A stretch of DNA of 64,000 nt from Niebla homalea (lineage: Eukaryota; Ascomycota; Lecanoromycetes; Lecanorales; Ramalinaceae): positions 1,054,001 through 1,118,000 of the forward strand of contig JAHGAU010000009.1 of the NCBI GenBank assembly GCA_019925105.1, read 5' to 3'. The notes under the pieces are model-generated. The model was given only the letters and a program-made list of their open reading frames with translations. It did no database searches and was not told the DNA's origin. Positions 53,781-63,185 of this stretch are shown piece by piece; within the stretch, counting starts at the first letter, position 1; each line of letters starts with the position of its first letter. The position numbers were made by a program, and so were the translations under genes.

Positions 53781-53996
53781 TATTAGGGTTTAGGGGTATT
53801 AATAACCCAAGAATAGGCCCTACCGGGCCTATCCCGGGCCAAGCCCGGGGTTAGTCCGGCACCCAGGAGTATCACCGACTGGGTATATTAAGGCCTTCAG
53901 CCCCTTCACTCCTATACCTCTGTACTTTAGTATCTTTAGTTATATGCAATACACCCTTTGCCTTCCAACCATCCCAGAGGGCCTTGCACTCTAACA
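53781..53996 (+). repeat. 3' LTR of Gypsy element 2
   Basis: 216 bp. The inner end reads TATTAGGGTTTAGG (RIPed TGTCAGGGTTCAGG) and the outer end GCACTCTAACA is intact. As in element 1, RIP is stronger on the inner side. Confidence 0.94.
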
Positions 53997-54518
53997 ATAT
54001 TAATATCAATACTCCGGACCCTTAAAGGCTCGATATATTATTCATATCTATTATAATACTAAAGATTACGGTGTTTTAAACCTATATAATAGTAATAGGG
54101 CTATATATATCTGCAAATTTATAAACCAGCATATAAGCACTCCAAGTATAAGCGAGCAGGTTAAACAGGTTAAGCTTATGTCCCCCCTCGCTAGGCCTCT
54201 AAGCGTTTACGAGTATCCGGCTTACTGGTAAGTTTCTTACTTATTCGTGAGTTTTTTTTTAACTTAACGGTTTTTTACCCTTTAACTACCCCCCCTTAAG
54301 GATGAATTACTAGCTCCAAGGGTAACTTCTAGTTAAATTAACCGAATCTATAATCTATTTTAAAAAACGTTGAATATTACGGCTTATAGGGGGGGTTACG
54401 GGTATACCTGTTGTTAAGAAAGCTTAATAAAAAATTTATAAAACATAAAACCTATTATTTTAACGTTTTAAACGGGTTTATTTTTAACCTTTTTTTACCC
54501 GCTTGGGACCGCTTAAAG

Positions 54519-54561
54519 CGCTCGTAAGTTTTCCGGGATTCTCGTAAATAACTTACGAGCG
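54519..54561. repeat. 12-bp perfect hairpin
   Basis: The arms CGCTCGTAAGTT (54519-54530) and AACTTACGAGCG (54550-54561) are perfect inverted repeats around a 19-base loop containing another CTCGTAA. It may be a remnant of a transposon end or a chance palindrome. No run of T follows that would support a terminator. Confidence 0.6.
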
Positions 54562-55138
54562 GTCTGAGTGAATAAATTCCTTTTTTTTGGCTACTCGATC
54601 TGAGCAGGTCGCAGATTTGCTAATATACGAGTTACCGGACGTTAATATAGTATATAAAAAATACTATTTTCTTTAACTTTTAAATAATCGTATATTAGGA
54701 TTTATTTTTCCTTCTTTTTATTTTTATTGTTTATTTTAGAGTCTTTTATATATAGCAGTTAATAGACCTCGTTCTTTAAGATTATTACTTATACCGTAAT
54801 ACAGTTCTGCTTATTTTGGCTTTATATCTTGGCATAAGCAGTCCCGATCCGGATCTACCGACCTCTGCCGGATAGCCGTAGTAATACTAGCTGTACCGAA
54901 CATGCAGATTGTAATATAGAGGTTCTTGTCCCGTAATAAAAACGAACTATAAAAAGTAAGAATAAAAGTGGGGGCCCTTATAAACTAAATACTTCTAAAA
55001 TTATAGTCTAAATAAATAATACTTTTTCGCAATACTTATTATAATATTATTAAGTACAATATTTGCCACTGGACGCGATACTTGGCTTAACACCCGGGAA
55101 CTGGAATCGGCAATGGATTAAGGCACGCTCTTAATACT

Positions 55139-55278
55139 AAATAATAATCTGACTAATAATCTAAATAGTAATCTGAATAATAATCTAAATAGTAACTTAA
55201 ATAGTAATTTAAATAATAATCTAAATACTAATATAAATAATAATCTCAATAAGGATCTAAATAATAATCTAAATAGTG
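55139..55278. repeat. 12-bp tandem repeat (AATAATAATCTA/AATAGTAATCTA)n
   Basis: About eleven imperfect units built on TAATCTAAATAG/TAATCTAAATAA. Variation is mostly G/A and C/T, consistent with light RIP or ordinary transitions. Confidence 0.88.
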
Positions 55279-55650
55279 AAGTAAGTGAGTCTAAATGAAT
55301 GAATATAGGTAAGGGTGTTAAAATATTAATAAACCGGCTTAGCCTTATTACGGTCGCAATTTTATTACTATATAAATTATTACCCTTAGTACCTTATCAC
55401 TTGCGTATAGCCGTTTTAGGATAAAATTAAAGCCGTAAATAGCCTTTATTTTACTTTTAAACTTGCAATTAACAGAATTAAAAATAATAAAGTATTACTC
55501 TTAATACACCTAAATATATAAAATCCATGGTTTTAAGGTGTAGAAAACCAAGAGTGAGCTGAAGTCAGGGGGATGCACTTTAAGAGATACTACTCGCGAC
55601 GGTAACCCAGGTATAGTTTTATATAATAAATAGTAATAAAATAGTTCATA

Positions 55651-56454
55651 AATAATCTATGAATATATATACTCTAGAATAATAAATAAATAGGTTACTT
55701 TATAAGCTTTATATCGTAAGCTATCGTAGTTCTCTTTCTTGTCCTCCCTGTAATAATGCTGATCTATCCATAATGCCCCCTATTTGCCACTTACGTGCGC
55801 TCCACTCACTCATAACGTATCCTCTTTTGGGGGTGCTTCCCCTCTATAGGTGTAATTACGTAAGGACTATTTCCTCTTTGGGACTCTTAACAATAACGAA
55901 ATTAAAAGAGAAGATTAACCACGCTTACTAAAAATCTTAGCTATATTCCCGGTAGTTTATATAAGTAATTGCTCGCACCGGAAATGGATATAAAGTAATA
56001 GCTCGCAAAAGCTCACCGTCGTAAGGGGGGGAATCGTATAAGGGAATTACCCTCTGCTCTTCCCTCAGTTCTCGTGGGCTAGCCGTATTGGGCCTAGCTC
56101 CCGGTGGGTCTTGGCGCACACTTATATATATTTATCCACGCACCTTTATTATAGACACCTTCATAGCTATCATTCTCATTCATACTGTTACCTGTATACG
56201 TCCATTTCGGGACATAGGTCGGTCCCTGACACCTTCTTACCTTAATACGGTATCGAAAAGCGGCGATCGCGGTTAAAGAGAAAACGTGCAGATCCAGCAT
56301 TATTAAATACTAAAGGAGTTTATAGTCCTAGCGCTCCAGCCGGTAATGGCGTCGCAGAGGATAGAAATGCTCGATCATAATCTATCTTTACTGTTATGTT
56401 TCTTTAATCTAATAATTACTCGGAATCTCGACTCCAGATAGTAGTCATCGCGCT
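55651..56454. other. left part of gene island, downstream of the ankyrin gene
   Basis: Composition becomes normal from about 55740. Small overlapping frames at 55937-56300 on both strands have no supporting features. The last 100-200 bp before 56455 should hold the 3' untranslated region of the - strand ankyrin gene. No other gene is supported. Confidence 0.45.
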
Positions 56455-57090
56455 TTACGTTCCAAGTAACCCGCTGCGCCCTAGAAGAAAGTCCGAGCGC
56501 GGTGTACCTTTCTTCCGTTGAGCCTCGCTCAATACCGCCTTGGTTATTATAGCTCCACAGTCAACCATCTTCTTAACAATCTCTAGCGGTTGGCTGAATT
56601 GCATTGCGTAGAACAGCGGTCCGGCGCCAGGAAAGCCACCTTCATTGGGATCGGCTCCATTGTCAAGGAGATAATTGGGGAGCAAAGGGTTTCCGCCACG
56701 GCAACTCTCCATAAGCAGGCTTGTGTTCCGCGAGTCGAATTCGAAGTTGACGATAGATGGCGAGTAAGCGTGAAGTAGTTTGAAAGTCTCAAGATTGGGG
56801 TTTGAGACGGCGGCATCGAGGATATCTTGACGATGAAGGTTGGCGGTAGGGTAGGTCTTAAGAATTAATGCGAGTGTAGAGGACCTCGCGTGGCGGACTG
56901 CGGCGACGATCAGTCGCCATGTTGGTGGAGGTGCTGGGAGTGGTGGGTCTTGCTCGCCGTATCTTGGAGCAACGGGGGCGGAGCCTTCTTTCACGCCGCA
57001 TGCGAGCAGCAATTGCTGCACTCTGTGTACCTGGCCGGACTCGCAGGCTTGTATCATGTCCTGTTGGATGCTCTGAGATTCTGATCGCAT
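56455..57090 (-). CDS. ankyrin-repeat protein, intact, 211 aa
   Basis: A single-exon reading frame of 211 residues with normal codon use, one of two intact genes here. The protein starts MRSESQSIQQDMIQACESGQ. It consists mostly of degenerate ankyrin repeats: about residues 8-34 (MIQACESGQVHRVQQLLLAC), 57-82, 89-116 (ILDAAVSNPNLETFKLLHAY), 121-149 (SLLMESCRGGN...YLLDNGADPN, the clearest match) and 154-185 (GPLFYAMQFSQPLEIVKKMV). Residues 34-56 form a Pro-rich loop. No signal peptide or membrane segment is evident, so it is likely intracellular, and ankyrin repeats generally bind other proteins. I chose the ATG at 57088-57090 rather than the GTG just upstream. A TATAAAA box lies about 40 bp upstream. 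The partner and role are unknown. It is short for a stand-alone ankyrin protein and could be part of a larger ancestral gene, though stop and start look natural. Confidence 0.85.
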   Translation of the reverse strand: MRSESQSIQQDMIQACESGQVHRVQQLLLACGVKEGSAPVAPRYGEQDPPLPAPPPTWRLIVAAVRHARSSTLALILKTYPTANLHRQDILDAAVSNPNLETFKLLHAYSPSIVNFEFDSRNTSLLMESCRGGNPLLPNYLLDNGADPNEGGFPGAGPLFYAMQFSQPLEIVKKMVDCGAIITKAVLSEAQRKKGTPRSDFLLGRSGLLGT

Positions 57091-57129
57091 CACGTTCTCG
57101 TCGCCTGGATTCTGGGAACGAGTGCTCGA

Positions 57130-57136
57130 TTTTATA
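57130..57136 (-). promoter_or_regulatory. TATA box of the ankyrin gene
   Basis: TATAAAA on the - strand, about 40 bp upstream of the chosen ATG, in otherwise GC-balanced sequence. The short distance implies a very short 5' untranslated region. Confidence 0.55.
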
Positions 57137-57190
57137 GTCGGTGTCGATGTTGTCCCGCTCCTTTGTCGGGTGCGTATTTATGGAAATGGA

Positions 57191-57575
57191 TCAGGCGACG
57201 ATGATGTTGTCAGCGACAGTGTGTCTACTCAGAGTTTGGGCTGGGGAGAGATGGATGTAGGGATCAGAAGATATCGTGAGGCCGAATAGCTGCCTTGAGG
57301 TATTAGGCTGTTCTGGACGGCCGAAGTCATACGACGGGTTTGCTGATGAGCTCACCAGGCGCAAGGCGTTGCCTTGATAGTGCCACTGCAGACTGTGAAT
57401 ACGTGTTGAGCTGACGGTCACATGTCGTAGGGTTACATGGCTGAAGGGAGATATGAAATTGGGAGTACAGTAATTCCAACAGTGTCCTGCAAAATCGTAC
57501 TCGGAGTTCGCTCCTAGCGAATGGACTCGACTCAGCTGAGAAGACGGCAATGTGAATGAGTGACGTAAGACGGCA
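57191..57575. other. intergenic DNA upstream of the ankyrin gene
   Basis: Normal composition. A - strand frame of 165 codons (57191-57688) crosses it but starts inside the neighbouring inverted repeat, and its predicted product shows no domain, so I treat it as non-coding. It probably contains the upstream regulatory region of the ankyrin gene. Confidence 0.4.
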
Positions 57576-57683
57576 ATTTGGGGTGTCCGAGAAGCTTGCA
57601 AATGCTTGGCAAAAAAAAAAACGCACCTCCCCCAAGATTTTAGTAGCCACCACCATACAAATTTATTGAGGCCTTGCGTAACG
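57576..57683. repeat. left arm of inverted repeat
   Basis: Contains TTGCAAATGCTTGGC, an A11 run, GCACCTCC and CCACCACCATAC, and pairs with 59112-59222. The homopolymer length differs between the arms (A11 against T5-G-T8). Confidence 0.85.
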
Positions 57684-59111
57684 CCCATTTCTTAACGCAT
57701 TACCCTCGAATTATTTAATACGTTTAAATTTAAGGCTCTACTGGTTTCCCTTTTAGGTTATATACCGTATAAGAGTTATAAATATTAAATTACGTTATTT
57801 TTATTTATTTTATATTTATATTTATAATATTTATGCTTATTATATTTATATTTATAATATTTATACTTATTATACTTATATTTATTATACTTATACTTAT
57901 TATACTTATATTTATTATATTTATACTTATTTTCACCGTTTTTATAACGTTATAACTCCTGCTTTAAAGCTTTATAATTACTTTTAAAATAATACCCTAT
58001 TATATTATAGGGGAAATATTTAATTTTAAACCGATTATATTTATTATTCTTTACCGTAAATTTAAAGAAGCCTTTAAAGTTTTACTTAAAGTATAATTAT
58101 AGCTTTTAAAAGTAACGTTTTATTTAGGCTTTTAATATATTAAAAGTAAGCTTAATTAAATTATAATCCGGTAAATATAATAATAAATATTTAATAATAT
58201 AATTTTTAGCTTTAATAACTTCTTTAATCTGAGGAGAAACGTAAATATTAACGTTATTTATATAAATTATATTGTTAACGGCGGGGTAAACGTTATATTA
58301 AGGTAAAAGTTTATTAATAAATTATTAATAAAGTTTATTACCGTTATAATAACCTTTTTTAATAAATATGTATAATAGATATCCGTTTATTATATACGCC
58401 GGTAAAATTGATTACGTTTCTTTTTAATTAATATTTACGTAATAATAAACTGGCTTATTAATAAGGTTATAGGTTATTAATCGTTTATATATTAAGTTAA
58501 TATCGTAATGATATTATTATTATTATACCGGTAAAGTTAACTTATTAATAACTTTAAGTTTTAAAAAGTAATTTATTAATAAAAATTAATTAATAAATAA
58601 AATAATTATTTATATCCGCTTATTATATAGTCCGTAAAAAAGGGCTTTAAGGGCTAATTTATTAAATTTTTATACGGTAAATCCTTTATTCTTTTAAGAT
58701 AATTAATAACCTATTACGGGATAACTTAATATCCTATTCTTCCCAAAGTTACCGGTAAAGTTTATTTTAAAAAGTTAAAGGGTAATAACGTTAATATTTA
58801 AATAATATCTTTAAAATTATAGAATAAAGCCTTAAGAAAAATCCTTTTTAAAATTATTAAAGTAACTTTATTTACTTATATTTTTATATATGTTTTTCTT
58901 ATTTATATATTATAATTTAATAAATATACGCTTTATTAATAAAAACGGACGGCTTCCAATAATTATAAAGTAGAAAATAAGTATTATACTTAATAAAGGA
59001 ATTAATCTTATAGTAAATTACTTTAAAACTTATTAATAAATAACCTTTAACTCTATAATACCATAAATCTACTTATTAATACGATAATTAAGTAATACGT
59101 ATAGTAGTAGA
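57684..59111. other. RIPed core between the inverted repeats
   Basis: An abrupt change to AT-rich, CA-depleted sequence with no open frame. It includes a TTATACTTATA-type tandem tract (57795-57930). If this was a transposase gene, it is no longer readable. Confidence 0.6.
57795..57930. repeat. AT-rich tandem tract (TTATACTTATATTTA)n
   Basis: Alternating TTATAC, TTATAT and TTATTATA units in higher-order repeats of roughly 18 bp. Simple sequence; it may derive from a more GC-rich minisatellite by RIP. Confidence 0.85.
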
Positions 59112-59222
59112 CGTTGCGCAAGGCTTGAGTAAATGTGTATGGTGGTAGCTAATAAAATCTCGGGAGAGGTGCGTTTTTGTTTTTTTTGCCAAGCATTTGC
59201 AAGCTTCTCGGACACCCCAAAT
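59112..59222. repeat. right arm of inverted repeat
   Basis: Complement of 57576-57683. Its outer end merges with the TA target site of the MITE-like element at 59222-59223. Small frames that begin here owe their similarity to the left arm to this repeat. Confidence 0.85.
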
Positions 59223-59223
59223 A

Positions 59224-59715
59224 GGGGTATTCAGACTGAAGCGCCATCTCCGGGTTGCAGCCGTCACGGCGGTACCGGTGGAAATTTCGGACTTACCACA
59301 TTTGCAGCAAAATTTTTTCACTTCGACACTTTACTTACCCTTACTGTTACTACCACTCTCACCACCCATCACCCTCGCCACCCTCACCACCCTTACCACC
59401 CTTACCACCCTTACCACCCTTACCACCCTTACCACCCTTACCACCCTTACCACCCTTACCACCCTTACCACCCTTACCACCCTCACCACCTCACCACCCT
59501 CACCACCCTTATTGCTGAAACGCCTTAGGGCTTGGTGCGATAAACTGCGAGGTTGTCTTTCACATTTTAGTGAGGATTTATAATAAACTTGAACACGTTT
59601 TTGCATTGCATCGCAAAAAGAGGTAGGGTTCTCAGACCTCTCCCCTGTTTTGACCCCGCGGCAAGGTGGAAATGGCCTTAACCCCCAAAATCGCGATTTG
59701 AGGTCTGAATACCCC
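59224..59715. mobile_element. MITE-like element with 13-bp TIRs and TA target duplication
   Basis: Perfect 13-bp terminal inverted repeats GGGGTATTCAGAC (59224-59236) and GTCTGAATACCCC (59703-59715), each flanked by TA (59222-59223 and 59716-59717). Length is 492 bp with no coding capacity and no RIP. TA duplication and short TIRs fit a non-autonomous member of the Tc1/mariner/pogo superfamily. It carries a 9-bp minisatellite and inserted next to, or into the last bases of, the inverted-repeat unit. Confidence 0.75.
59355..59512. repeat. 9-bp minisatellite (CCACCCTTA)n
   Basis: About 15 near-perfect units in the centre with CCCTCACCA variants at both ends. It yields repetitive Thr-Leu-Thr, His-Pro-Tyr and Pro-Leu-Pro frames, and Arg-Val-Val on the other strand, none a real gene. 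Confidence 0.95.
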
Positions 59716-59717
59716 TA

Positions 59718-60331
59718 ATGTGAGTGACGTTACTGCGCCTCGCCCTACGCCTCAAAGAATCCTGATCTTATCAAAATTGAGCGACACCTGTGCCTCAACC
59801 TCGCCGTACAGACCTTCAGATCTTTTTCTCCATTCGACGACTGGCAGCATTCGAAACACCACGTATTCGGCGGTTAATGACACGGATGGTCATATCCGCA
59901 GGCAAAAAGGCACGGACGGACATGATACTCGTAATTCCCTCTTTTCGTAAAACAAAGCTCATGTCATTGGCTTATTTTAATTACATAAGAAAGGAGATTA
60001 TCCAGCATAACCTTCAGCCAGATCAACTGCTTTGTTTCATGTCAAGAATTTGCGTCTTTTTTTTTTGACAACGTCTGCTCATGGCGCAGTGCTGACTCGA
60101 GATGTTGATTCTTCAATCGACGCTCATTTGGCAACGTGAGGTACGGGCAGTGAGGAGGTGGGGGGCATAATCGAGCCTCAGCCCTCGAGATGTACATGGT
60201 CGTCTTCATATAAATCATGATCGCCCACGAATTCTGCAAGATCCAGATACAACGTGCACTATTATTCCCATTTTACAGGCTCGTCGAACCCTATCTACAC
60301 TCTGTTGGCCCAATCCTCGCTTGCTTCCAAG
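59718..60331 (+). promoter_or_regulatory. upstream region of the secreted-protein gene
   Basis: Non-RIPed DNA between the MITE-like element and the start codon. Short frames (59720-60068 +, 60042-60239 -) have no recognisable product. A TATA-like TATAAAT sits at 60209-60215, about 117 bp before the ATG at 60332. The MITE thus lies about 0.6 kb upstream of the gene and may contribute to its promoter; this is inference. Confidence 0.5.
60209..60215 (+). promoter_or_regulatory. TATA-like box
   Basis: TATAAAT in the sequence CTTCATATAAATCATG, about 117 bp before the start codon of the secreted-protein gene. Confidence 0.5.
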
Positions 60332-61711
60332 ATGAAACCCCTTTCATACCTTCTTTATCTTTTCGGGGCCCATGCCACATACGCTCTTGCTGGGCAATGC
60401 TTCTCCATCTGTCGAGATCCAGATGACTGTCCCCCAGAAGCGCCGCAGCCGGGCGAGACACCACCTATCTGGCAGACGTGCCCAAGCGGCCCAGCGAGTG
60501 GTGCTAAATGGGCATGCCAAGCTTCCGATATCGATTTCCCTACCGTTGCGTGTCTGGTTGCAGACATGAAGATCTGCGGGCTCATCGGCGCAGGTGGTCG
60601 CAGTACCGTCTTCTACTCTTTTGGTGCGACCACCAAATTAGCGCGCACCAAATTTCGCGACACCCTCAATCCCAAGGGTGTCATGTTCAATGACGCTCTC
60701 GATGAGCATTATTGGAACACCGTCATCAACGTCCCAAATTTTCACATGGACCAAGCTGCGAGGATGACCGTCTTCACCGCTCGCTATGCAGAAGCCATGG
60801 CAACAGTCTCCACGGGTGAGGTCTTCTTCGTCGTTGCCAAATACAATGGGGACGGGGGCGGGCAGGGCGCTTACCAGATGCCGACCGATAGCGGCACTAA
60901 TGTATGGCGTGCGTACGAATTTCCCACCTTGCAACGCAACTCTGCCGTCACACAGGTGACCAGTGTGGACCTGAGCAACGATCAAAACAGTCACGTTGAC
61001 TGGCAGCCCAACCACGGCGATGAGGAATTGCCGGCGAGTGGCGCCAGCGATTTGGTTGTCCCGCCACCACCGCCAGGGTGCCCCGCCAAGGTGAAGCGAG
61101 CCGCCGCTCCATGCGTTACCTGCATCACCTTCGCCACGCCCGGACAATCCACCGGCACGATCTCGGTCAGCGGCACCAACCCCGCGACCGCAGCCTCCGC
61201 CACCATCACCGCCGCACCTACAGTCACGTGTACGCTGCAAAACGAAGACCCTGACCAAGGCATCAATACGGACTACTGTGTATGCTCCGGGTCAACCTTT
61301 CCCGTGCTCAGTGTTGGCTCGACCGCGACGGGCCCGGACGCAAGTTGTGCCTACACCAACCTCAACGCCGCCAGCACCATCAACCCTACCCCCAACCTCC
61401 CCGTCGTCACCAACAACTGCCAAGTCTGCAGCCGCGCCATCGACTCAGAGGAGTGCTCCCCACTGGCTGGCTGTACGCCCACGAAGACAGCTGCACCCAC
61501 GCCGACCGCCCCACCGGTGCCACGTAAGTGTACTTCTGTTGAATCCAGGCATGCGTGTCGCTGACCAACCCTAGCACCTGTATGTTCAGCGGGCTTCTAT
61601 GGAACAGACACAAGCTGTGGGGGAACGTGCAATGGACCCAAAGCCAATTGCGAGTGTTCCGAGGCTGGGTATCTGGTATACAACGAGGCTTGCGTTTGTG
61701 TGTGCGGGTAG
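60332..61711 (+). CDS. predicted secreted cysteine-rich protein, 442 aa, two exons
   Basis: Exon 1 is 60332-61523 and exon 2 is 61575-61711, joined by a 51-bp intron. I chose the ATG at 60332 over the upstream in-frame ATG at 60254 because it gives a clean signal peptide (MKPLSYLLYLFGAHATYALA, likely cleaved before GQC) and has AAG before the ATG. Residues 21-225 form an N-terminal domain with Cys at 23, 27, 33, 50, 62, 74 and 82, and conserved-looking FYSFG and KGVMFNDALDEHYW stretches; I do not recognise its family. A Pro-rich link (243-249) and a KVKR site (253-256, possible kexin cleavage) lead to a Thr/Ala/Ser-rich region likely to be O-glycosylated. Next comes a Cys module (CTLQNEDPDQG...YCVCSGSTFP, 300-323) of a kind I have seen in extracellular fungal proteins. 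Exon 2 adds a Pro stretch and an EGF-like Cys-rich tail (CSAGFYGTDTSCGGTCNG...CVCVCG). The likely location is extracellular or the cell wall, and an effector role is possible but unproven. Confidence 0.82.
61524..61574 (+). other. intron of the secreted-protein gene
   Basis: 51 bp, with donor GTAAGT, branch-site-like GCTGAC (61558-61563) and acceptor CCTAG. Splicing keeps the frame, removes the in-frame TGA that ends the unspliced frame at 61564, and extends the protein by a Cys-rich module. Size and signals are typical of filamentous ascomycete introns. Confidence 0.85.
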
Positions 61712-61940
61712 CTACAAGTCGAACTTTCCGATCCAATATCATTCGAGCATTGTTGTCAGGCTACATGCTCCATGATACTGTAAGAGTAGACTCTGCAATG
61801 TTGCCGACATTGAATACTTTCTGTGAGGAATACATCGAGTACCAATCAATCATATATCTTCTTCTCCTCTCGGCTGGCATTTTTCGACCACTGAAACGTG
61901 ACACCGTCTTCTTCTGTCGTTGCAGCCTTACGGTATAGGT
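61712..61940 (+). other. 3' flank of the secreted-protein gene
   Basis: Normal composition, presumably 3' untranslated sequence. A 127-codon frame overlapping exon 2 out of frame (61555-61938) is a shadow. The boundary with RIPed DNA is sharp at about 61,935-61,960. Confidence 0.5.
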
Positions 61941-63185
61941 ATATAGCGTATTCGCTTAACTCTTAACGTTAATAGCATTAATATTACCCGGTAAAAGTCT
62001 TTATATTTATAAATAAGAATACTTTAAACTTATAATAATATATATATTTTTTTAAACGCGTATTTTATTTTTTCTATTATATAATAATATTTAAGTTATA
62101 ATTAACTTACGTTTAAGTTATATAATTATATTAGAATTATTTATTAACAATTTCCCTTAACCTACTTAACTTCCGGTTAAGCTACCCTTATAATTATTAA
62201 ATAAATTACTTATAAAGTCTATTTATACCGTATAAGTAATATTTAATAAAAAGTATTATTTACGATATATCTATTACTTTTACGAGTCCTTATATAAATT
62301 ATATAATATTAAGGTCGATAAAAAAGGGTTAAAATTAATAAAATATTTTTATTATTTAACTAAAAAAACATTATATAAAACTATATACCTCCGACCTTAT
62401 TATTTTTACGTAACGTAATTATTATGTAAATTAAACGTATATTTAGATCTTATTTAAGTTAAACGTTTAAATAAATTGTATATTTTTATACCGCTATTAA
62501 TTTATTTTAATATTTAAGGAAAATAAAAAATAATATAAGAATACATAAATAAACTTTATTAAATAAGGTATTATATAAAGTTCTTATATTTCTTAATTAT
62601 TATAAAATTAAAGCTTTTTTAATAAAATATTATTAAAGTATTAATATTAATTAAATATAAATATAATATAATTAATAATATTAATTATACGGCTTTTATA
62701 TTTAAATAATTAATTAACTTAAGTTACTTTATTATAAGCATACTTTTATTGCGGTTTATACGTTATTAATTACGTTATAGCTTGGGCTTAATTTATTTTA
62801 ACCTTTGGATCTTAATATAAAGTTTAAACGATTAATATATAAGAATCCCTTTTTTAAATATAATTTATCCGCTATAAACGTTAACGGGTCGCCCGTATAA
62901 CGTATTTTTACTTTATTAATATTTCGTCCGTTTTTAACGCTTATTATATAAACCTTACGTTTATTAATTAATTTTAAGTTTTTTTTAATATTTTCCGTTA
63001 TTCTTCCGGTAAGTTTATTATAACTTAATTTCTTTATATTATATTGGACCCCCCGGCCCTTTAACGGGTTATAAGTATTCGTACTTAAAAGTACCGATAA
63101 GCTTTTAATTATAAATTATTTTATAAAATAATAACTTTTTAAGTACGCCTATTCCGCGTTATATAATATTATAAGTTACTTAATT
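61941..63185. other. RIPed unclassified DNA
   Basis: AT-rich with stops in all frames. A slightly less mutated part around 62870-63090 has a GGACCCCCCGGCCC block. No element family could be assigned and no gene is seen. Confidence 0.5.

Larger units (their letters stand above)
46942..53996 (+). mobile_element. complete RIPed Ty3/Gypsy chromovirus, element 2
   Basis: A 7.06-kb LTR retrotransposon with exact 5-bp target duplications ATATT (46937-46941 and 53997-54001) and two 216-bp LTRs that begin TG and end CA. In order it carries gag remnants, a linker frame (49977-50252), reverse transcriptase (about 50340-50880), RNase H (about 51040-51490), integrase (about 51700-52500), a chromodomain (about 52915-53060), a repeat-rich 3' untranslated region and a polypurine tract against the 3' LTR. 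The chromodomain after integrase places it among the chromoviruses. All reading frames are broken by RIP-type stops. Confidence 0.94.
54002..55650. other. transition DNA of mixed composition, no gene
   Basis: GC and CA/TG content fluctuate, so RIP is partial. It contains a strong hairpin (54519-54561), a 12-bp tandem repeat (about 55139-55278) and TA-rich stretches. No frame of convincing length or composition is present. Confidence 0.5.
57576..59222. mobile_element. inverted-repeat-bounded unit with RIPed core
   Basis: Two long inverted repeats (57576-57683 and 59112-59222; about 108-111 bp, roughly 85-90% identical by eye) face each other with outer ends ATTTGGGGTGTCCGAG and their complement. 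The 1.43 kb between them is fully RIPed and AT-rich, while arms and flanks have normal composition. This looks like a TIR DNA transposon (or foldback element) whose body was RIPed. No transposase motif is legible and no clean target duplication was found, partly because another element sits on its right end. Confidence 0.7.

Noticed and set aside
57191..57688. 165-codon frame on the - strand upstream of the ankyrin gene
   Set aside because: It begins inside the inverted repeat arm, has no recognisable domain and no promoter signal, and competes with the ankyrin promoter region.
59088..59606. Several overlapping repetitive frames (His-Pro-Tyr, Thr-Leu-Thr, Arg-Val-Val)
   Set aside because: They are produced by the 9-bp minisatellite in the MITE-like element and by the inverted repeat arm.
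60638..61258. 206-codon frame on the - strand
   Set aside because: Shadow of the secreted-protein gene in GC-balanced sequence.
60254..61564. Single-exon 436-aa version of the secreted protein
   Set aside because: The ATG at 60332 gives a proper signal peptide, and a consensus intron at 61524-61574 extends the frame into a Cys-rich exon, so the unspliced model is less likely.
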